Below, piece after piece: positions 26,377-35,626 of a stretch of 64,000 bases of DNA. The position numbers were made by a program, and so were the translations under genes. The stretch is from an uncultured Lentisphaerota bacterium. Its GTDB lineage: Bacteria > Verrucomicrobiota > Kiritimatiellia > CAIQIC01. Position 1 is the stretch's first letter, and each line of letters opens with the position of its first letter. Below the pieces are notes generated by a model. That model saw only the letters and a program-made list of their open reading frames with translations. It searched no databases and was not told the DNA's origin. The stretch spans positions 1 through 64,000 of the forward strand of contig CAITZM010000097.1 of assembly GCA_903896925.1 (NCBI GenBank), read 5' to 3'.

Positions 26377-26721
26377 TCAAACCGATTCCCGGAGCGAGAG
26401 CCGCAGGTCCCGCAGCGTGGGGGTCCGCTGCTGGTGCAGGCGGGATTGCCAGCGAAAGCGGTCGTCGTCCGCCTGCCGCCACCGAAAGTACTCCATATCC
26501 GGCAACGCGCCAGCGCGCCGTCCGAGGGGCCGCAGCACCTCGACCTGACCGCCCTGCTCGAAATGCGCTAGACAGCATCGGACCACCTCTTCTGCTATGC
26601 CGAGCCACTCGGCGATATCGCCTGCGCGCGCCGCCGCACGCTGCTGCAAAACGTAACTCACCCGCGCCTGCCAATGTTCCGGCTGCAACTGACTGCGACT
26701 GGCTGGTGTTTCCTGGATCAT
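26377..26721 (-). CDS. Small winged-helix protein inside the pst operon
   Basis: 114 residues from ATG 26721. Residues about 14-60 ([51 protein letters not shown]) form a winged helix-turn-helix: recognition helix, then a short beta wing. The C-terminal part ([20 protein letters not shown]) is Arg/Trp-rich. It stops 14 bp before pstB and follows the porin, so it is co-transcribed with phosphate uptake. It may be a local regulator of the operon. No family with known function is recognised. Confidence 0.6.
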   Translation of the reverse strand: MIQETPASRSQLQPEHWQARVSYVLQQRAAARAGDIAEWLGIAEEVVRCCLAHFEQGGQVEVLRPLGRRAGALPDMEYFRWRQADDDRFRWQSRLHQQRTPTLRDLRLSLRESV

Positions 26722-26757
26722 GGTCGGTGTTTCCGTTTGAGCATGAAGGGAAGATGC

Positions 26758-26783
26758 GGTGGCGTCCGCCGCCGGACGCCACC
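26758..26783 (-). promoter_or_regulatory. Ten-bp perfect hairpin after the porin gene
   Basis: GGTGGCGTCC (26758-26767) and GGACGCCACC (26774-26783) with a six-base loop, 15 bases past the porin stop. No T-run follows on the minus strand. It would stabilise the porin part of the message or partly terminate it, giving more porin than Pst. Confidence 0.55.
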
Positions 26784-26797
26784 GTGTAAAACCCGGT

Positions 26798-27922
26798 TTA
26801 GAACTTGGCGACGAGATCAATCTGCAAACGCTTGTAATCGTTCTCCGTTTCGCCCGCCGCGATCTTCTGCGTATCGAGGAAGTACGAGATCTTGGCCTGC
26901 CAGTTTTTCAGGATCGCATATGTAAGCGAGATCTTGTGGCCCTTGCCATCCGTGCCGCCGCCGTTGGCGTCGGAATCAACCAGAAAGCCCGGGAACACAT
27001 CCTTGTCCAGGTGGCGGTAATCATAACCCAGTTCGAACGTGTTCGGATCACTGGCCTTGCCCAACTTCAAGCCCGCGGTATACCCCTTGTTATTCGAGTC
27101 CGGATCTGCATTCTTTGCATAGGCGCCGAACACCGTCACCGGCAGACCGGCAACCGCGGTGCCCGCCTCAACGAAGCCTTCCATCACCTTGAAGTCGGTG
27201 GCGTAGAGCGAGTTCGTCGTGGTCCCGGAGACTTTCTTCGTGGTGCTGTTACCATAAGCTTTGTTGGAATTCTGCCAATCCTGCACGCCGAAGCCCTTCA
27301 TCTTTTGAAACCCGTCATAGGTCGCGCCGATCATGATATGGCTGTCTGCATTAGGCTGGAAGTTCAACGCCACCTGGCCGGCGTACAGTCTGGTGTCGTC
27401 ATCCGCGGAACGCTCTTGGATCCACTGATACGTGCCGTTGACGAGGAACTGAACCTCATCACCCACCTTGTACTTAAGCGCCAGGCCTTCCGGCGTGAGG
27501 TCATTGTCCCAGAGATAGTCGTTCACGACGATCAGCGGGTTCTTCATCTTGCCGCCGATCAGATCCAGCCCCGGCAGGATCGAGGGGTGCCAGTCGAAAT
27601 AGGCGAGGTCCAAATAGATACCCTTCTTGGTCTCGGCTGAACCCAGCGTCTGGTTGTTCGAAATCGGATCGCCCAGCCCATTCACTGCCTCAGAGGTGGC
27701 CAGTTGGATGCCCACATCCACATCGTTGTTGATCCGGGGGAAGTAGCCGAGACGCGCGCGCACCCGCTCGCGGTTGCGGTTGGCCGCCCCTTCCTGCTGG
27801 ATGTTCTCGAAGCGATAACGCATGTCGCCCTTGATCTTGCCGTCGTCGTACCACTCGCCGCGTGCTGTCTGGAAGCCCACCGCCGCCAGAAGCGCCAACG
27901 TCCACTTTGCTTGCTGCTTCAT
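26798..27922 (-). CDS. Outer-membrane porin (putative porin family)
   Basis: 374 residues. Signal peptide 1-22 (TARG) and then alternating amphipathic strands: GDMRYRFENIQQEG, RERVRARLGYFPRI, LDLAYFDWHP and QIDLVAKF with terminal Phe, the outer-membrane insertion signal. Its strand pattern and spacing match the Porin_5-like putative porins. As first gene of the phosphate operon it is probably the phosphate-stress porin that feeds PstS, comparable in role to PhoE/OprP but unrelated in sequence as far as I can see. Confidence 0.85.
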   Translation of the reverse strand: MKQQAKWTLALLAAVGFQTARGEWYDDGKIKGDMRYRFENIQQEGAANRNRERVRARLGYFPRINNDVDVGIQLATSEAVNGLGDPISNNQTLGSAETKKGIYLDLAYFDWHPSILPGLDLIGGKMKNPLIVVNDYLWDNDLTPEGLALKYKVGDEVQFLVNGTYQWIQERSADDDTRLYAGQVALNFQPNADSHIMIGATYDGFQKMKGFGVQDWQNSNKAYGNSTTKKVSGTTTNSLYATDFKVMEGFVEAGTAVAGLPVTVFGAYAKNADPDSNNKGYTAGLKLGKASDPNTFELGYDYRHLDKDVFPGFLVDSDANGGGTDGKGHKISLTYAILKNWQAKISYFLDTQKIAAGETENDYKRLQIDLVAKF

Positions 27923-28024
27923 TCCACTACTCCTGTTTGTTGGTGTTACCTGCCGGCTTCGTAGTTCCGCCTCATGCGGACACGCTGCACAGCACGGGGT
28001 GAGTGTCGCGTGCGACTGTTAGGA

Positions 28025-29887
28025 TCATGTGAGGGCGCCATGAGTTGTTGGTGAAAGCACGCCCCCACCCGCGGGGGCCTCGGCGTGGAAGGCGCCATAG
28101 CGCTTGAGGTTCTCCGCGCCCATGTAGCGCCCGATCTGCGCGGGGTCGGCGCGCAGCAGATCCACCACGATCAGCGCGTCGAGCGCATCGTTGAAGGCCG
28201 GATCCACATTGAACGCCAGCACCTCGCCGCCGAGCTTCAGGTATTGCCGCAGCAACACCGGCAAGCCGCGACCGTTTTCGAGGTCTTCCACCAGTTCCGC
28301 CAGCGTCTGCAGGTCACCGGCGAGTTCCGCCGGGACGCGCAGTCCGGCCGCTCCCAGGCCTGTGCGCAGCGGCCGGCGCGGACGCACCCAGCGCGCGAGG
28401 TCCGGCGTCTGCGACGCACGCGGAAAATGCTGTGCGATGAGATGGCGCGAGATGGACCGGTAATCGTTGCTGATGCTCACCGGCCCGAACAGGTGGCGAT
28501 ACTGCGGATGCCGCGACACGTACTGACAGACGCCGCGCCAGAGGAGCAGCAGCGGCAGATATTCCCGCTGATATTCCGGCCGCACGAACGAGCGGCCGAG
28601 CTCCAGCGCGGGCGTCAGGTGCTTCACCAGCGGCTGGCGGAATTTGAACAGCGTGTTCGTGTAGAGCCCACGCAGGCCGTAGCGCGGCACGATCTCGTCG
28701 GTCGGGCCGAGGCGATAGGCGCCGACGATTTCGCCGGCCTCCTCATTCCAGATGAAGAGGTGCAGATAGAACACATCGAAGCGATCCAGGTCGCGCGCGC
28801 GGCCGGTCCCCTCGCCCACCGCGCGGAAGGTCAGTTCGCGCAGACGCCCGATCTCCGGCAGCACCGCCGGCAGTTGCTGCGCGCGGGCGCAGAGCACGCG
28901 GAACTGGTCCTGTTGAAGCAACGTGCAGGACGCGTCGAGCGCCGCGATATCGCGCCGCAAGCCGCTGACCGCAGCGGGCGCGGCAACCGGCACGGGGGAC
29001 TTTTTCCAAGCCAAGGAAGCCGCCGGGGCCGGTTTTTTCAAGGCTTGGAACCTGGCGCCGCGGTGCGCGAGCGTCTCGGTTTTCACCCGCAGATATTGGA
29101 TCATCTGCGCATCCCCGCTGAACCGCGCGAGTTTCTCGAACGCGACCGTCTTGCCGAGGCGCACGCGGATCGTCGTGTTGCGCTTGTTGAGAAATTCCTG
29201 CGGCAGCAACGCCGTCCGCAGCCGCGGATGGACCAGGCCGGCGGCGTGGAACAGCGGACCGTTCTCGCCCGCGATAAAGACCGGCACGACGCTGGCGCGG
29301 GTCTTGCGGATGATGCGCGCGATGTTCGTGTTCCAGGGCGCCTCTTCGATGCGGCCCGCGCGCAGGTCGAAGCGCGCGACCTCGCCCGCCGGGAAGGTCA
29401 CCAGCAGCCCGCCCTGCTGCACCCAACGGATCGCCTGCTTGAGCGCGCCGATATTTTCGCGCGCGGCCGCCTGGCCGCCGAAGGGGTTGACGAAGAACAT
29501 GAACTCGCGGCACTCGGGGATGCGCGCCAGCAGGCTGTTCGCCAGCACGCGCATATCGGGCCGCACCGACTGGAAGATCTTCGCCAGCACCATGCCCTCG
29601 ATCCCGCCGAACGGATGATTGGCCACGACGACCACCGGGCCGGTGCGCGGCAGCGCCGCGAGCTCCTCGGCCAGCAACCCGGTCTTCACGTTGAGGAACT
29701 CCAGCACGCGTTCCGAGAAACTGCGCCCGTCATCCTGCGCGCGGAATTCGCCGTAGAGCTGATTCAGGCGATCGAGCTGGAAGACGTGTTCCAGCGCGTC
29801 CGCGGCGGCGCGCGCCGGCTGGCGCCATGCGGGTGACGCGGGGATATCCAGGCGGAAGGGCTGCATTGCGCTGAGGGTCGTGACCAT
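28025..29887 (-). CDS. olsF: Bifunctional acyltransferase, OlsF-like (ornithine lipid synthesis)
   Basis: 620 residues from ATG 29887 (AAGGTG six bases upstream); the longer frame to 30160 crosses a pseudogene. The N-terminal half is a PlsC-type lysophospholipid acyltransferase with NHPFGGIEG (near 88), FVNPFGG and FPAGE. The C-terminal half (about 310-620) is an OlsB/hemolysin-type GNAT domain (RARDLDRFDVFYLHLFIWNE, IVGAYRLGPTD, FVRPEYQREY, GPVSISNDY). This fusion is that of OlsF, which N-acylates and then O-acylates ornithine to make phosphorus-free ornithine lipid. A pair of TTCCAA palindromes encodes residues about 279-294 in the linker. It lies next to the pst operon. Specificity for ornithine is inferred. 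Confidence 0.78.
   Translation of the reverse strand: MVTTLSAMQPFRLDIPASPAWRQPARAAADALEHVFQLDRLNQLYGEFRAQDDGRSFSERVLEFLNVKTGLLAEELAALPRTGPVVVVANHPFGGIEGMVLAKIFQSVRPDMRVLANSLLARIPECREFMFFVNPFGGQAAARENIGALKQAIRWVQQGGLLVTFPAGEVARFDLRAGRIEEAPWNTNIARIIRKTRASVVPVFIAGENGPLFHAAGLVHPRLRTALLPQEFLNKRNTTIRVRLGKTVAFEKLARFSGDAQMIQYLRVKTETLAHRGARFQALKKPAPAASLAWKKSPVPVAAPAAVSGLRRDIAALDASCTLLQQDQFRVLCARAQQLPAVLPEIGRLRELTFRAVGEGTGRARDLDRFDVFYLHLFIWNEEAGEIVGAYRLGPTDEIVPRYGLRGLYTNTLFKFRQPLVKHLTPALELGRSFVRPEYQREYLPLLLLWRGVCQYVSRHPQYRHLFGPVSISNDYRSISRHLIAQHFPRASQTPDLARWVRPRRPLRTGLGAAGLRVPAELAGDLQTLAELVEDLENGRGLPVLLRQYLKLGGEVLAFNVDPAFNDALDALIVVDLLRADPAQIGRYMGAENLKRYGAFHAEAPAGGGVLSPTTHGALT
29004..29050. repeat. Two TTCCAA-type palindromes inside the olsF-like coding sequence
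   Basis: TTCCAAGCCAAGGAA (29004-29018) and TTCAAGGCTTGGAA (29037-29050) match the intergenic palindrome family at 15152, 34495 and 53022. They sit in frame in the linker between the two acyltransferase domains and encode a Lys/Ala/Pro-rich spacer. Confidence 0.55.
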
Positions 29888-30009
29888 GTTGCACCTTGTT
29901 GCGCCGGGGAAAATTATCCGGACGCAGGCACAGGATGGCCGATGATCGTGCAGCCCAAGTGAGGCGGTGGTTAAGTTCTGATTGGAAAATGGGTGCGCGC
30001 AACCGCTGG

Positions 30010-30240
30010 GCTGTTGCCGTATGTCCGCTTCAAACACCGCTCTGCTGGCGTGCCCGGCGAAACCACCACGATATCGCCCGGGCACAAAGTGCCGGGCTTG
30101 TTCGGACGCATTTATTACGCGCGCCTGACCAGTTCCACCCCGGTGATGCCCGGCATACACTGTTCGGTGACGAGCCGATCAAAGTCCGTTGTACGCGCAC
30201 TAAACGCTGCACTGTCTTGACGCTGCTTGCAATGGACGCA
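30010..30240 (-). pseudogene. Decayed response-regulator receiver domain
   Basis: One minus-strand frame reads DFDRLVTEQCMPGITGVELV, then RRA, two stop codons, and MRPNKPGTLCPGD. This aligns with the intact receiver domain at 32771-33200 ([20 protein letters not shown] ... [13 protein letters not shown]). The phospho-acceptor block is recognisable, but the acceptor Asp is now Glu and two stops interrupt the next helix. No N-terminal strand or C-terminal Lys is seen. It is a remnant of a paralogue of the hybrid kinase receiver. The rest of 29888-30293 holds no gene. Confidence 0.6.
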
Positions 30241-30293
30241 GGGCTGTAGGTCGTCAAACCCTCTGGCTCCTGACCGGGCCCTCGCAATTCCGG

Positions 30294-30779
30294 CTATTGC
30301 GACGCCGCTTTTGTGGGTTTCGCTTGCGGCTGTTCCGGCGCAGGGTTTGTCGGCAGTTGCGTCAGCGCCGGGTTTAACGGAGGCGAGAGCACGGCAGCGG
30401 CGGCCGCATCCGGTTGGGCCGTGGCGCTGACCGAGTTGGGTGTTTGAGGCGTCACTTTTTTCTTGAGGGGCAACGCCTTTGCAGGTCTGAGCTGCGGTGC
30501 CACCGCCGGCTTGGGGGCGACTTTCTTCCTCGTGCGCTGGGCTGCTTCTTTTAGCGCCAGCACTTTCTCCTGCGCACGTTTGGCGAGTTTCGCCGCTTTC
30601 TTGGCGGATTTTTTCGCGTGTTTATAAACCTTGCGAGCCGCTTTATATGCGGCCTTGGCCACCTGCGCCTTTTGGTCAGCCGCCTTGGCGGTCAGCTCGG
30701 CGGCCTTGGCGTGGGGCTGCGCCAGCGCCAGCAGCTCCTTGGTACTGGCTTTCTTGATCGTGTTCGAACCCTTTTTCAT
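30294..30779 (-). CDS. Histone H1-like Lys/Ala-rich protein
   Basis: 161 residues from ATG 30779 (AGGA five bases upstream). Residues about 1-80 are nearly all Lys, Ala, Arg and a few hydrophobics (KAAELTAKAADQKAQVAKAA, KVYKHAKKSAKKAAKLAKRA), probably a long helix or coiled coil. The rest is Pro/Ala/Thr-rich and disordered. Such composition matches bacterial histone H1-like (Hc1/AlgP-type) proteins that bind DNA without sequence preference. The function here is inferred from composition only. Confidence 0.6.
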   Translation of the reverse strand: MKKGSNTIKKASTKELLALAQPHAKAAELTAKAADQKAQVAKAAYKAARKVYKHAKKSAKKAAKLAKRAQEKVLALKEAAQRTRKKVAPKPAVAPQLRPAKALPLKKKVTPQTPNSVSATAQPDAAAAAVLSPPLNPALTQLPTNPAPEQPQAKPTKAASQ

Positions 30780-31094
30780 GTTCTTCCTTTCCGCATAAAT
30801 TTCGCGCTTCGCTACCGGAACCGAGTGAATTAAATTCAACCAGCATGATGAGCGCTGGACGTTTCAGGTGTCAAGTTAGGTTTGTGTGAATTTTCCGCGG
30901 GTGCACGTGCGTTTGGTCTGCTGTCCCCGCGCGCCGGGTATCCACCCAACACACGCAGCGCTCATCCATGTTTAACAGGATTCTGACTTTGTGTTCGGGT
31001 GACGCGGGTTAACATACACACACGACAAAAGCATCAGCAAACGGCCATACCCATCCAGGTCAAGATGCTAAAACGAAACAGAAAGGACTGAAGT
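30780..31094. other. Divergent intergenic region
   Basis: It separates the histone-like gene (minus) from the DUF2934 gene (plus), so both promoters should lie here. It is somewhat AT-richer than its surroundings. AAGGA stands eight bases before the ATG at 31095. No convincing -35/-10 pair was picked out. Confidence 0.4.
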
Positions 31095-31577
31095 ATGCAC
31101 ACGAATAAGAAGCGAGTTGCAGGTTCGCCTGCCGCGAAGAAGGCGCCCAAGCCGGCCGCGCCGCCGGCCCAACCCGTCACGCTCGCCCCCGCGCCCACCG
31201 CGCCCGTCGCAGCCGTCACGTATTGGATAAGAACTGTAGCTGCTCCGCTGCCGTTGGCTTCAACGCCCCCTGCGGCCCTCGCGCCCGCAACGCCAGAGGC
31301 CAAACCCAGCTGCGTTCCGCTGACGCCGATGCTGTTATCCGTGCCGGCCCCAACCGTGACACCGGCTGCCCCGTCGTTCATATCCGCAGAACGCGGCAAA
31401 CTGATTGAGTTCGAGTCCTATCTGCTGGCGGAAAAGCACCACTTTCAGGGCGATCCTGCCGACTATTGGAGACGCGCTGAAGCCATCGTCGCGTCCAATG
31501 CGGGACAGAACGACGGACCAGCAGGGCAAGCCGGGCACGGACCATCCTCGGGCCACTGGGAAGGTCGCCTTGCGTGA
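31095..31577 (+). CDS. DUF2934 domain protein
   Basis: 160 residues. The N-terminal two thirds are Pro/Ala/Thr-rich and low-complexity. Residues about 98-130 ([30 protein letters not shown]) form the short helical DUF2934 motif, in which A-x-Y-x-x-A-E-x-x-x is typical. Function unknown. The start has AAGGA upstream, and the stop overlaps the GTG start of lpxD. Confidence 0.65.
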   Translation: MHTNKKRVAGSPAAKKAPKPAAPPAQPVTLAPAPTAPVAAVTYWIRTVAAPLPLASTPPAALAPATPEAKPSCVPLTPMLLSVPAPTVTPAAPSFISAERGKLIEFESYLLAEKHHFQGDPADYWRRAEAIVASNAGQNDGPAGQAGHGPSSGHWEGRLA

Positions 31578-32701
31578 TAAGTTTCACCGCTGACCAACTT
31601 GCCGTCCAGGTCAAGGGCGAGGTATGCGGAGACGGGTCGGTCCCGCTCACGGGGTGTGCCAGCGCCGCCCAGGCCCACGCTGGGGATCTGGTGTTTGCCG
31701 AAAACGAGACCCACTTTGGGGCCGCCGAGCGCAGCCAGGCCAGCGCCATCCTGGTGGCAGGCCCGTTCACCTCGGCGCACAAAGTCCTGATCCGGGTACC
31801 GGACGCGCGCAGGGCTATGGCCAGCGTGCTCCAGCTCTTTTCCCCGCCGGAGTCGTTTCCCGCCGGGATTCATCCGACGGCGGTCGTCGCCGACTCCGCG
31901 CAGATCGATCCTACCGCGCACATCGGGCCGCACTGCGTGATCGGCGCACGGGTGCGGTTGGGCGCGCGCTCCGCGCTGCTCGGAGGCAACCACATCGCCA
32001 ACGACTGCCAGATCGGCGAGGACGTATGCCTCTTCCCGAATGTCGTCATCTATGCGCAGACCCACATCGGCAACCGGGTCAGCATCCACGCCGGGAGTGT
32101 CATCGGTTCGGACGGGTATGGCTACGTATTCGATGCCGGCCGGCACCGCAAGGTGCTCCAGCTGGGCAGCGTGATTATTCGTGACGACGTGGAAATCGGG
32201 GCACAGGTGGCCATCGACCGCGGCGCACTCGATGCCACCGTGATCGGCCAAGGCACCAAAATCGATAACCTGGTGCATATCGCGCATAACGTCATCCTGG
32301 GCCAGCACTGCCTCATCTTGGGACAGGTCGGTTTTGCCGGCAGCACGCGCCTGGGCGATTACAGCGTGGTGGCGTCGCAAGCGGGCGTTGCCGGACACCT
32401 CGAACTCGGACGGCAGGTCACCATCGGGGCGAAGTCCGGCGTGATGCGAAACATCCCCGATGGGGGCAAAGTGCTGGGCAGCCCTGCCGCACCGGACCGG
32501 CAGGCCAAGCGCCAGATGATCGCCGTGCAGCAATTGCCGGAGTTGATCCACAAGCTGCGCGACCTGGAGCGGGAGGTACAGCAACTCAAATTCCAGGCCA
32601 GTGAGGGCGCAGGTGCTTCCAGGTTTACGGCGGGCTTTGACGATGGGGGGGATCTGGGTGTCAGGCCGGATAACCATGGAGTACTGAGCCATTACGGATA
32701 A
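31574..32701 (+). CDS. lpxD: UDP-3-O-acylglucosamine N-acyltransferase LpxD
   Basis: 375 residues with a GTG start at 31574 overlapping the upstream stop (GTGA). An N-terminal uridine-binding domain (about 1-100, [20 protein letters not shown]) precedes a left-handed beta-helix of hexapeptide repeats ([20 protein letters not shown] and onward). The catalytic-His region is [16 protein letters not shown]-terminal helix ([19 protein letters not shown]) trimerises, followed by a roughly 30-residue extra tail. It adds the second 3-hydroxyacyl chain in lipid A synthesis, showing that the organism makes LPS. Confidence 0.94.
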   Translation: MISFTADQLAVQVKGEVCGDGSVPLTGCASAAQAHAGDLVFAENETHFGAAERSQASAILVAGPFTSAHKVLIRVPDARRAMASVLQLFSPPESFPAGIHPTAVVADSAQIDPTAHIGPHCVIGARVRLGARSALLGGNHIANDCQIGEDVCLFPNVVIYAQTHIGNRVSIHAGSVIGSDGYGYVFDAGRHRKVLQLGSVIIRDDVEIGAQVAIDRGALDATVIGQGTKIDNLVHIAHNVILGQHCLILGQVGFAGSTRLGDYSVVASQAGVAGHLELGRQVTIGAKSGVMRNIPDGGKVLGSPAAPDRQAKRQMIAVQQLPELIHKLRDLEREVQQLKFQASEGAGASRFTAGFDDGGDLGVRPDNHGVLSHYG

Positions 32702-32770
32702 AACAGAGCTCTCCGGGCCTGTGGCCGTACGCGACCACAGGCCCAGTCGCTGCTCACGTAAGCGTAGCCG

Positions 32771-34371
32771 CTAGGCGGTGGCCACGCTGGGGAGCTGGAG
32801 GGTTTGAGTCGGTACCAGCTTTTGAATCAACGTGGCCAGCTGGCGGAAGTCAAAGGGCTTGAGCAGCAACTCGCAGACCCCAAGATCCCGGGCCTGTTCG
32901 ACGGAGACAGTTTCGCTGTATCCCGTACACAAGATGATGGGCATCTCCGGCCGCATTTTTCGCATCCGGCCGACCAGTTCCATCCCGGTGAGCCCGGGCA
33001 TGAGCTGGTCGGTGATGAGCAGGTCGAACTCCTCGCCGCCTTCGCTGAAGCGTTCCCAGGCTTTGACACTGTTGTTTTCGGTTTCGAGCTGGATACCATA
33101 TTGCGGCAAAAACTTGCTTGCCAGGTGGGTGATGGCGAATTCATCATCCACCAGCAGCGTCCGGATGCGGCGCCGGGCGACGGCCCACAATCCGCTGCCA
33201 ACAGGCTGTACCAGCGGGTCTGGCGCTACTGTCCCCGGGGCGCTGGACGGATGCAGGCGCGGCAGATAGACGTGGAACGTCGCCCCCTGACCGGGCGTAG
33301 TCTCCACGGATACCAGGCCTTGGCAGCGCGTGACGATGCCATGGACCACCGACAAACCCAAGCCCGTGCCTTCGCCATGCTTCTTCGTCGTGAAAAACGG
33401 CTCAAAGATACGCGGTAACAGGTCGGGGGCGATCCCGTGCCGGTGTCAGCGATGGACATACGGAAGTATTCGCCCGTCTGCGGCGCCTCCTTCAAGAACC
33501 AGCCCAGCAAGGGCCCCTGATGCTGCCCCAGGCTGATCTGAAGGCGGCCGCCGGACCGCATGGCATGATAGGCATTGGTGCAGAGGTTCAGAATGACGCG
33601 ATGGAGCTCGGAAGGGTTGGCCAGCACGCTATCCTCATCTACACCCAATCGCATATCGATTTCGATCGTGGACGGCAACGAGGAGCGCAACAGGCGCACG
33701 GCGTCCCGGATGGCCGCGCCCAGGCTTACAGGGCAACGCTCAGCGGTTTGATGGCGGCTGAAAGTAAGGATTTGTTTCACCGCTTCCCGGGCGCGGTTGC
33801 CGCTGACGATGATCTGTTCGAGCATTTCGCTTTCGATCGGTTCGCCGTGGGCCAGCATTGATTTCATCATGTCCGCATAGCCGAGGATGGGCATGAGAAT
33901 GTTGTTCAAATCGTGGGCGATGCCGCCAGCCAATGTCCCGATCGCCTCCATTTTCTGCGCCTGGACCAGGCGGACTTCCGTGGCGAGGCGGTGCGCCTCA
34001 AAGAGGCGCAGAATCGCCGGCGTCAGCAACGCCGCCCGGTATTTCCCGTTTTCCGGCAGGATGATGCCATCCGGATTGGGGTTTTTTGCCGTGGCGTTCA
34101 ACAAGTCGTCCAAACTGATGGTGGTCGGCAGGATCAAGGCGGCCTTCAAGAATTGCGCCAAGGGAAGGCGCTTGATCAGATCGCGGCCGAAGCGGGCGTA
34201 GGCGTAATACTTCAAATCGAATTCGCGCACGACGCCCAATGGACGCCGCTCCGCATCCACCACCGGCAGGAACGGCCAGGCGGGATGTGCGCAGATCTTG
34301 TCGAACACGGCGTGCATCGCCGTATCGAACGGCACGGCCTCAATCTCGGTCCAGCGTTCACCAAGTTTCAT
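32771..34371 (-). pseudogene. Hybrid histidine kinase interrupted by a one-base frameshift
   Basis: ATG 34371 has AGGAG upstream. Order: CBS-like pair (about 1-130), HisKA with GGIAHDLNNIL (about 150), N-box LNLCTNAYHAM, G1 IADTGTG, and then the frame changes. The remainder ([20 protein letters not shown], then a receiver [25 protein letters not shown]) is in the next frame and opens from 33361 or before. Restoring one base near 33431-33437 joins G1 to the [14 protein letters not shown] block perfectly. It is either a recent inactivation or a sequencing error. If repaired it is a CBS-HisKA-HATPase-REC kinase of about 533 residues. It lies directly upstream of no partner regulator. Confidence 0.8.
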
Positions 34372-34494
34372 AGGGCTCCTCCGGTTACCGCGCACACACG
34401 GTCGTCGAAGTCTATGCAAATCCGATGGGAGCGGTATTAGATTCCCGTGATAAACGCGGCCGGCCCGCCCCGGGGACGCAGCAACGCCTGCGTT

Positions 34495-34540
34495 TTCCAA
34501 GGCGTGGAAACGGATTGGGTTGTTTGATCCAAGCCCTGGA
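34495..34540. repeat. TTCCAA-type palindromes between kinase and pit genes
   Basis: TTCCAAGGCGTGGAA (34495-34509) and TCCAAGCCCTGGA (34528-34540), same family as 15152-15198. They lie just past the pit stop codon. Confidence 0.5.
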
Positions 34541-34543
34541 TAC

Positions 34544-35614
34544 TCAGGGCCCGAAGCCCAGCAGTGCGCGCTGGGTCCAGTAGGCGAGCAGCGCGGTGAC
34601 GGGGATGGTCAGCACCCACGCCCAGACCATGCGGCCGACAATGCCCCATTTGACGGCGCTCAGGCGCTTTGTGGCGCCCACGCCCATGATGGCGCTGGAG
34701 ATGACGTGCGTGGTCGACAGCGGTATGCCCCAGTGGCTCGCAAAGAGGATGATGCCCGCGGCGGTGGACTCCGCGGCGAAGCCGTGCACCGGTTGCAGGC
34801 GGACCATCTTGTGGCCAAGCGTGCGGATGATGCGCCAGCCGCCGGCCGCCGTGCCGGCGCACATCGTCAGCGCGCAGGCCACCTTGATCCAGGTGGCGAT
34901 CTTAAATTCCGGGGTGTAAAGAAACTGCAGGCACGCCGGCAGATGCGCGAAGGCATCGGTCTTCGTCGCGCTAAAAAGAATCAGGGCGATGATGCCCATC
35001 GTCTTCTGGGCGTCGTTGGTGCCGTGGCTGAAGCCCATGACACCGGCGCTGACGATCTGCAGCTTGCCGAAGATGGCGTTGATAATGCGCGGACGCCAGC
35101 GCTTGATGAGCATCGTGAGCAGCGCCATGAGCAGGAAGCCGACGAGGATGCCGACGACCGGCGAGATGAACATCGGCATCACCACCTTGGGCCACAGCCC
35201 CGAAACCTTGTGCGTGACGGGATCGGTGACCGCCCAGTGGATCACGGACCATTTGCCGCCGGCGTTGGCGAGCGTGCTGCCGCACAGGCCGCCGACGAGC
35301 GCGTGGCTGGAACTCGAAGGCAGCCCGAGCCACCACGTCAACAGATTCCAGACGATCGCCGCCAGCAGCGCGCTGAAGATCACCTGCGTGGTGACGAAAC
35401 CGGTGTCGACCATGCCCTTGCCGATCGTGGTCGCGACGGCCGTGCCCCAGAGCGCGCCGACGAGGTTGAAGCCGGCCGCCCAGAGGATCGCCTGCCGCGG
35501 CGTGAGCACCTTGGTGGAGACCGTGGTGGCGATGGAATTGGCGGTGTCGTGGAAACCGTTGATGTATTCAAACACCAGCGCCACGACAATGACGAACAGG
35601 GTGAGCAGTAACAT
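34544..35614 (-). CDS. pit: Low-affinity inorganic phosphate transporter (PiT family)
   Basis: 356 residues, about ten membrane segments. Both PiT signature repeats are present: FEYINGFHDTANSIATTVST (about 15-34) and GFSHGTNDAQKTMGIIALIL (about 195-215), plus WWLGLPSSSSHALVGGL and the second GIPLSTTHVISSAIMGVG. It imports phosphate, probably as a metal-phosphate complex with protons. It sits 12 bp after the DUF47 gene, its usual partner. Confidence 0.95.
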   Translation of the reverse strand: MLLLTLFVIVVALVFEYINGFHDTANSIATTVSTKVLTPRQAILWAAGFNLVGALWGTAVATTIGKGMVDTGFVTTQVIFSALLAAIVWNLLTWWLGLPSSSSHALVGGLCGSTLANAGGKWSVIHWAVTDPVTHKVSGLWPKVVMPMFISPVVGILVGFLLMALLTMLIKRWRPRIINAIFGKLQIVSAGVMGFSHGTNDAQKTMGIIALILFSATKTDAFAHLPACLQFLYTPEFKIATWIKVACALTMCAGTAAGGWRIIRTLGHKMVRLQPVHGFAAESTAAGIILFASHWGIPLSTTHVISSAIMGVGATKRLSAVKWGIVGRMVWAWVLTIPVTALLAYWTQRALLGFGP

Positions 35615-35626
35615 GGATGACCCGGA

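Noticed and set aside
27923..28024. Pho box upstream of the porin-pst operon
   Set aside because: TGTCGCGTGCGACTGTT weakly suggests TGTC-type half-sites, but the 11-base periodic direct repeat of a PhoB site is not convincing.
29888..30160. 91-residue N-terminal extension of the olsF-like frame
   Set aside because: It crosses the decayed receiver domain in another frame and is not acyltransferase-like; ATG 29887 has a ribosome site.
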